NCBI GenBank assembly: GCA_015233785.1
Contig: JADFWT010000016.1
Location: 1-37,839 of the forward strand
Reading direction: 5' to 3'
From: Magnetococcales bacterium
GTDB taxonomy: Bacteria > Pseudomonadota > Magnetococcia > Magnetococcales > JADFWT01
DNA: 37,839 bases
Positions 34,025 through 37,839 of this stretch are shown here, piece by piece. The first letter of the stretch is position 1; each line of letters begins with the position of its first letter. The translations under genes and the position numbers were made by a program. Below the pieces are notes generated by a model, which was not told the DNA's origin, did no database searches, and saw only the letters and a program-made list of their open reading frames with translations.

Positions 34025-35038
34025 TTACGTACCAAACGGCATGGTGGTGGAGAAGTGAACCCGATCACGCCCACCACGCTTGGCCTCATAGAGCGCCCGA
34101 TCCGCCGCCACGATAATCTTCTCCGGCACGCTGCCGCGCCTGGGCCGTCCCATGGCAATGCCAACGCTGATGGTGACATGATCGGCCACCTGGGAGCCCT
34201 CATGGGGGATGCCCAGTGCAGCAATATTGGCCCGTAGATTCTGTGCCACGGTAAGGGCACCCTCCTGATCCACATCCTCGGCCAGAATGACGGAAAACTC
34301 CTCACCACCATAGCGGGCGACATGATCGCCGGGCCGTTTCACCGTCTCATCCAGCACCTGCGCCACCTGTTTTAGACAGTCGTCACCATCCTGATGGCCA
34401 TAGGTATCGTTAAACGGCTTGAAATAATCAATATCGATCATGATCAAAGCGATATTCTTCTTAAGACGGGCCGAACGACGGCACTCCTTTTTGAGAAACT
34501 CATCAAAGTATCGCCGGTTGGCAATGCCGGTAAGCCCATCGAGAAAGGTGAGTCGGGTAAGAATGCGGTTGGCATCGGCCAACTTGCGGGTGACCTCCAG
34601 AAGCTCCAACTCCCTTGCCCGCCGACTATCGATCTCCTCCTTGAGACGCAGCACCGTGGAGACCCGCGCCAACAACTCCATCTCGTTGACAGGGCGCATC
34701 ACGTAGTCCACCGCGCCGGCGGAAAACACATGAGGCAACTGTTCGGGTTGACCGGGCGGCATGACCATCATCACCGGCATATCCCGAAGATGGCGAGACT
34801 CTTTCAGCACCCGACAGGTGTTGATTCCCTCCTCCCGACTGCCCAGATCGGCACTCATCAAAATCAGCTTTATCGACTGATCCTCATAGCCATCGCGGGG
34901 GTTCTCTCCCAATCCCAGCATTTCGAAGAGGTGCAGCGCACTATCCGCTTCAAGAATCTGTTCAAACGATCCCAGTTGCAAAATCTCCCGCATCTTCTGC
35001 CGCTGCTCCGGGATGTCATCAACGATCAGTATGGCCAT
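34025..35038 (-). CDS. Diguanylate cyclase with degenerate N-terminal receiver (REC-GGDEF)
   Basis: Makes cyclic di-GMP from two GTP. The GGDEF domain (about 165-335) has the active motif GGEEF at 244-248 and an inhibitory I-site RPGD at 235-238, five residues before it. The N-terminal receiver (1-120) keeps the acidic pair D7-D8, but the phosphoacceptor position is S62 (LILMSADLG), the switch Thr is M93 (MMVMPP) and the conserved Lys is R115 (DYVMRPV). It is therefore a pseudo-receiver that cannot be switched by normal aspartyl phosphorylation. A coiled coil (about 125-160) joins the domains. GAGGAG lies about 10 bases before the ATG. It diverges from the TAXI lipoprotein gene. Confidence 0.93.
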   Translation of the reverse strand: MAILIVDDIPEQRQKMREILQLGSFEQILEADSALHLFEMLGLGENPRDGYEDQSIKLILMSADLGSREEGINTCRVLKESRHLRDMPVMMVMPPGQPEQLPHVFSAGAVDYVMRPVNEMELLARVSTVLRLKEEIDSRRARELELLEVTRKLADANRILTRLTFLDGLTGIANRRYFDEFLKKECRRSARLKKNIALIMIDIDYFKPFNDTYGHQDGDDCLKQVAQVLDETVKRPGDHVARYGGEEFSVILAEDVDQEGALTVAQNLRANIAALGIPHEGSQVADHVTISVGIAMGRPRRGSVPEKIIVAADRALYEAKRGGRDRVHFSTTMPFGT

Positions 35039-35244
35039 TCACTCTTGCTCCTCAGCTCTTTCAACGGGTCCGATTCCCTTTTCAAACCTACGCTGTATAA
35101 TTCTTACTTAACAGCTCTCAACCCTTGTGCCCCTAGGCCTCTCCCCCTATTCAACACCTCCGCTACACTTTTTTTTCTTTGGACAACACCCCCCGATGTT
35201 GGCTACGGTGATCTTTTTTCTCATTGTTGATTGGAGTTCACGTC
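35039..35244. other. Divergent control region between cyclase and TAXI genes
   Basis: This 206-base gap holds the 5' ends of both genes. A perfect TATAAT occurs at 35096-35101 on the + strand without a good -35 box, and its complement reads TTATAC on the minus strand. Pyrimidine-rich runs with T8 (about 35169-35176) and T6 (about 35214-35219) lie before the TAXI start. Promoters for both directions probably lie here, but none can be fixed. Confidence 0.35.
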
Positions 35245-36210
35245 GTGAAACGAACCCATCTGATTTTTATTCTGTTTGCAGCTCTTCTAAGTGCCTGCTC
35301 CCCCAATTCCGACCGCTCCCAGGAGCGATTCATCACCGTAGGAACCGGCGGCGTCACCGGGGTCTATTACCCCACAGGGGGTGCCATCTGTCGCATGGTG
35401 AAGAAAAATCGTGCGCAGCACAACATTCGCTGTAATGTCGAGTCTACCGGCGGCTCCATTTACAACATCAACACCCTGGGTGCGGGTGAGTTGAGTCTTG
35501 GCGTTGCACAAGCCGATACCGCCTTCAAGGCGTGGCACGGTCACCCGCCATTCAACAACAAACAAGAGAAATTGCGCGCCGTAGCAGCTCTGCACCCAGA
35601 GATTGTCTCCCTGGTAACCCGCGCCAGCGCCAACATCAAGACTCTGGCCGATGTGCGGGGCAAGCGCATCAATACCGGCAACCCCGGCTCCGGAAGCGAA
35701 CGAACCGCCTCGGAGCTGTTTAGGGTCTGCGGCATCTCCAAGGATGATCTGGCCCATGAGGGTCGCCTAAAAGCCGCTGAAATGCCCGATGCGCTGCGTG
35801 ACGGCAAGCTGGACGGCTACTTTTACGTTGTGGGCCACCCCACCGCCAACATCAAGGACGCGGCCTCCAGCGCCCCATCACATCTGGTCCCTCTCAACAC
35901 GCCCTGCGTCGCCCATATGGTGGCGGAACATGAGTACTATGTCGCTGCCGATATTCCCGGCGGGCTCTACAAAGGCATCGATCAGGCCACGCCGTCGTTT
36001 GGCGTCAAGGCGCTGCTGGTCACCACCACTGAGGCCCCTGAGGATGTGATCTACAACGTCGCCAAGGCGCTGTTTGAAAACATCGACGACTTCCGCAACC
36101 TACATCCGGCGCTGCGCCAGCTCACCGCCGAATCCATGCGCGAAGGCGTCACCGTGCCGTTCCACTCCGGGGTGGAGAAGTACTTCCGGGAGCGCAACTG
36201 GAAATATTAG
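35245..36210 (+). CDS. TAXI-family TRAP transporter solute-binding lipoprotein
   Basis: Periplasmic ligand-binding protein of the TAXI group, which normally feeds a TRAP permease. A GTG start at 35245 has GGAG 8 bases upstream; the frame also opens at TTG 35224. The N terminus is a lipoprotein signal with lipobox LLSAC, so it should be tethered to a membrane. Family blocks are FITVGTGGVTGVYYPTGGAIC, SLGVAQADTA, GKRINTGNPGSGSERTA and DGYFYVVGHP. Length 321 is normal. No TRAP membrane subunit gene is next to it, so it is an orphan here; it may serve a distant permease or act as a sensor. Confidence 0.92.
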   Translation: MKRTHLIFILFAALLSACSPNSDRSQERFITVGTGGVTGVYYPTGGAICRMVKKNRAQHNIRCNVESTGGSIYNINTLGAGELSLGVAQADTAFKAWHGHPPFNNKQEKLRAVAALHPEIVSLVTRASANIKTLADVRGKRINTGNPGSGSERTASELFRVCGISKDDLAHEGRLKAAEMPDALRDGKLDGYFYVVGHPTANIKDAASSAPSHLVPLNTPCVAHMVAEHEYYVAADIPGGLYKGIDQATPSFGVKALLVTTTEAPEDVIYNVAKALFENIDDFRNLHPALRQLTAESMREGVTVPFHSGVEKYFRERNWKY

Positions 36211-36229
36211 ACCCGACCACTCACCGATC

Positions 36230-37156
36230 CTAAGTGTCGGACTCCACCGTGGTCGCCCGGTGGTAGCGGTTTCGAATCGCCCGGTGCAGCCAGCGGGGCA
36301 TCAACCAGTTGGTGGCGGTGTTGATCATCGCCATGCGCACCCCTTTCCAGAACCGAAAACGCCGCATTCTGGGCGACATTTCCGCCCCCCAACGCCGGTT
36401 GAGACGAAACCAGTTGCGTACATGGCGAAAGGGAGCACTCAGGTTCTCATCATGGTGGCGATAGATGGCCAGAAAGGCATCCTGAAACGCAAAGCCATGG
36501 CCGCTACGCGCTAGCCGTAGCCAAAGATCAAGATCCTCCCAGGTGTTGAGATAGGGATCCTCCCGAAACAGCTCCGGCAGCCCCATCAACGCCTGACGGC
36601 GCACCATGACCGTGACGGTGATAATGACGTTGTGCATCAAAAGCCGCTCGAACCAGCCGCCACTTTCCAGAGGTGGCGGCGGCAGATACTCCCGACCCAA
36701 CGCCACCAACTCACCACTCTGATAAGAGACCAGCATCTTGCAGAAAACAAGCGCTGTTCCAGCCTGCTCCGGGGCCTCAATAAAGGCCACCTGCTGCGCC
36801 AATTTCTCTGGCTTCCAACGATCATCGGCATCCAGAAAAGCCACATACTCCCCCCGCGCAACCCGAATGCCGTCATTACGGGGCCGAGCCGGGCCGCCAG
36901 AGTTCCATGACCTCTCCAGCAGTCGCAGGCGAGGCTCCTGAGCCATCAAACGACGAATATGCCCCCGACTCTCATCGCTGGAGGCGTTATCCACCACAAT
37001 CATCTCCCAGTCGTCAAAACTCTGGGCCATCACCGAGCGGATGGTCTCTTCAATATGGCGCGCCCCGTTGTAGATCGGCGTCACCACCGAAACCTTGGGC
37101 AATGGGGCATCCGCTGCCGGGGGGGCCTGCTCTGTTACCTCTGGGCTGTTCACCAT
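36230..37156 (-). CDS. Family 2 glycosyltransferase
   Basis: GT-A fold transferase of 308 residues that probably adds a sugar to a surface glycan. The N-terminal block VSVVTPIYNGARHIEETIRSVMAQS and the segment MIVVDNASSDES are typical of family 2; the metal-binding acidic motif is in AFLDADDRWKPEK. Residues from about 255 on are basic and amphipathic (RFWKGVRMAMINTATNWLMPRWLHR) and may associate with the membrane. It lies 34 bases downstream of a sugar epimerase gene on the same strand, so both probably belong to a polysaccharide or LPS cluster continuing beyond the window. Confidence 0.9.
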   Translation of the reverse strand: MVNSPEVTEQAPPAADAPLPKVSVVTPIYNGARHIEETIRSVMAQSFDDWEMIVVDNASSDESRGHIRRLMAQEPRLRLLERSWNSGGPARPRNDGIRVARGEYVAFLDADDRWKPEKLAQQVAFIEAPEQAGTALVFCKMLVSYQSGELVALGREYLPPPPLESGGWFERLLMHNVIITVTVMVRRQALMGLPELFREDPYLNTWEDLDLWLRLARSGHGFAFQDAFLAIYRHHDENLSAPFRHVRNWFRLNRRWGAEMSPRMRRFRFWKGVRMAMINTATNWLMPRWLHRAIRNRYHRATTVESDT

Positions 37157-37190
37157 GACGCAGGGGCTCTCTGAAGCGGTTCTTCAGCCA

Positions 37191-37839
37191 TCACTCAGCC
37201 GCAAACGATGCCTTGCAGAGTAGCAAGGTCTCGTCCAGGGCCTTATCGATACGGCCTCGGGGGGTAAAGCCGATATCCTCCAACTTGGCCACCGAGTAGT
37301 GCAGCGTCTGGCTGCTGCTCTCTCCCGGTGCTGCCTCCGGCCTGGAGATAGGAGGCTGAAAACCCAGCGTGACATCGCAGCGCTCCACAATGCGCCGGGT
37401 CATCTCCAGCACCGAATGCGACGCCCCGCCGCCCAGGTTGAACAACCCATCACCCCAGGCTATATCCGGCAGCGTCAGTAAATGGGCCATAGCGTTGCCG
37501 ATATCTTCCATGGTGATGAAATCACGCAGTTGATGACCCGCTGAATGAAGCGTCAGGGCGTGCTTGGTCACCGCCTGACGGCATAGATCATTCACCAGCA
37601 GCGTCCAGCGATCCACATCGGGATCCGCCGGAGCACCAATGCCGTTGGAGAGCCGCAACACCAAGCCGCGAATCCGACCCTGACGACTGGCTGTAAGCAC
37701 AAAGTCCTCCGCCGTGCGATGGGTAATGGCGTAGGGGTGGCTTGGCTGCGGAAAGCTCTCTTCGGTGAGATCTCCGACCAACGGTGCACCATAAACATGG
37801 GCCGTGGAGAAGTAGACAAAGCGCCCCACCCCCTGCCGC
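37191..37839 (-). CDS. NAD-dependent epimerase/dehydratase, C-terminal part (5' truncated)
   Basis: Extended short-chain dehydrogenase acting on a nucleotide sugar. The frame stays open to the window edge and residues before the GTG at 37829 still fit (RQGVGRFVYFSTAHVYG), so the N-terminal NAD-binding part lies outside. The catalytic Ser/Thr region STAHVYG is present. The active-site Tyr lies in HPYAITHRTAED, where the Lys of YxxxK is His (codon 37719-37721). Later blocks LRLSNGIGAP, LRDFITMEDIGNAM and NLGGG are normal for the family. It precedes a family 2 glycosyltransferase. Confidence 0.88.
   Translation of the reverse strand, partial: RQGVGRFVYFSTAHVYGAPLVGDLTEESFPQPSHPYAITHRTAEDFVLTASRQGRIRGLVLRLSNGIGAPADPDVDRWTLLVNDLCRQAVTKHALTLHSAGHQLRDFITMEDIGNAMAHLLTLPDIAWGDGLFNLGGGASHSVLEMTRRIVERCDVTLGFQPPISRPEAAPGESSSQTLHYSVAKLEDIGFTPRGRIDKALDETLLLCKASFAAE

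Noticed and set aside
37191-37390. Short minus-strand frame (68 codons) as a separate gene
   Set aside because: It overlaps the epimerase in another frame and has no motifs.

Overview
The window is a gene-dense stretch of a Gram-negative proteobacterial chromosome of moderately high GC. It carries lipid A (lpxD), PII uridylylation (glnD) and rod-elongation (mre/mrd) genes. The block methyltransferase <- | -> comF - grxC - nitrilase, together with a class II DAHP synthase, is an arrangement I associate with Alphaproteobacteria. The many signalling proteins and the DUF4347 surface protein would fit a deep-branching environmental relative such as Magnetococcales. That placement is inference and no 16S rRNA gene is present. 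No phage, insertion sequence, CRISPR array or plasmid feature was seen.

Layout. 1-550: 3' end of serS and tRNA-Ser(UGA). 800-4340: a periplasmic solute-binding protein and a hybrid histidine kinase whose receiver has lost its phosphoacceptor Asp. 4650-7340: a compact set of Gfo/Idh/MocA oxidoreductase, radical SAM/SPASM protein and TauE-type permease. 7420-8980: DUF454 membrane protein and a cyclic-nucleotide-binding-like/receiver fusion. 9060-13050 (minus): lpxD, arsM-like methyltransferase, DUF2064 transferase, exported SUMF1-domain protein and cupin, several overlapping. 13170-18770 (minus): mreB, terminator, mreC-mreD-mrdA-rodA. 18970-23260: glnD and class II DAHP synthase, ended by a strong hairpin. 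23330-26390: an AT-rich island with a candidate promoter and long leader ahead of a glycine-rich DUF4347/LEPR surface protein. 26400-29310: methyltransferase diverging from comF-grxC-nitrilase. 29350-31570: an unknown gene coupled to mutT, diverging from argJ. 31570-33420: GC-rich imperfect repeats, a small Cys-rich protein, a YrfG-like HAD phosphatase and a second CNB-like protein. 33540-35040 (minus): dCMP deaminase and a diguanylate cyclase with a pseudo-receiver. 35245-37839: an orphan TAXI lipoprotein, a family 2 glycosyltransferase and a truncated sugar epimerase.

How the genes work together. The best-defined unit is the cell-elongation machinery (MreB, MreC, MreD, PBP2, RodA). GlnD links glutamine status to PII. 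A recurring theme is signalling by divergent modules: two receivers without the phosphoacceptor, two CNB-like domains without the usual cyclic-nucleotide contact residues, and two solute-binding proteins beside signalling genes instead of transporter membrane subunits. The most unusual linkage is the start/stop overlap of lpxD with an arsenite-methyltransferase-like gene, itself overlapping a DUF2064 transferase of the type found in arsenosugar clusters. The oxidoreductase/radical SAM/permease set is the other candidate for an uncharacterised pathway.
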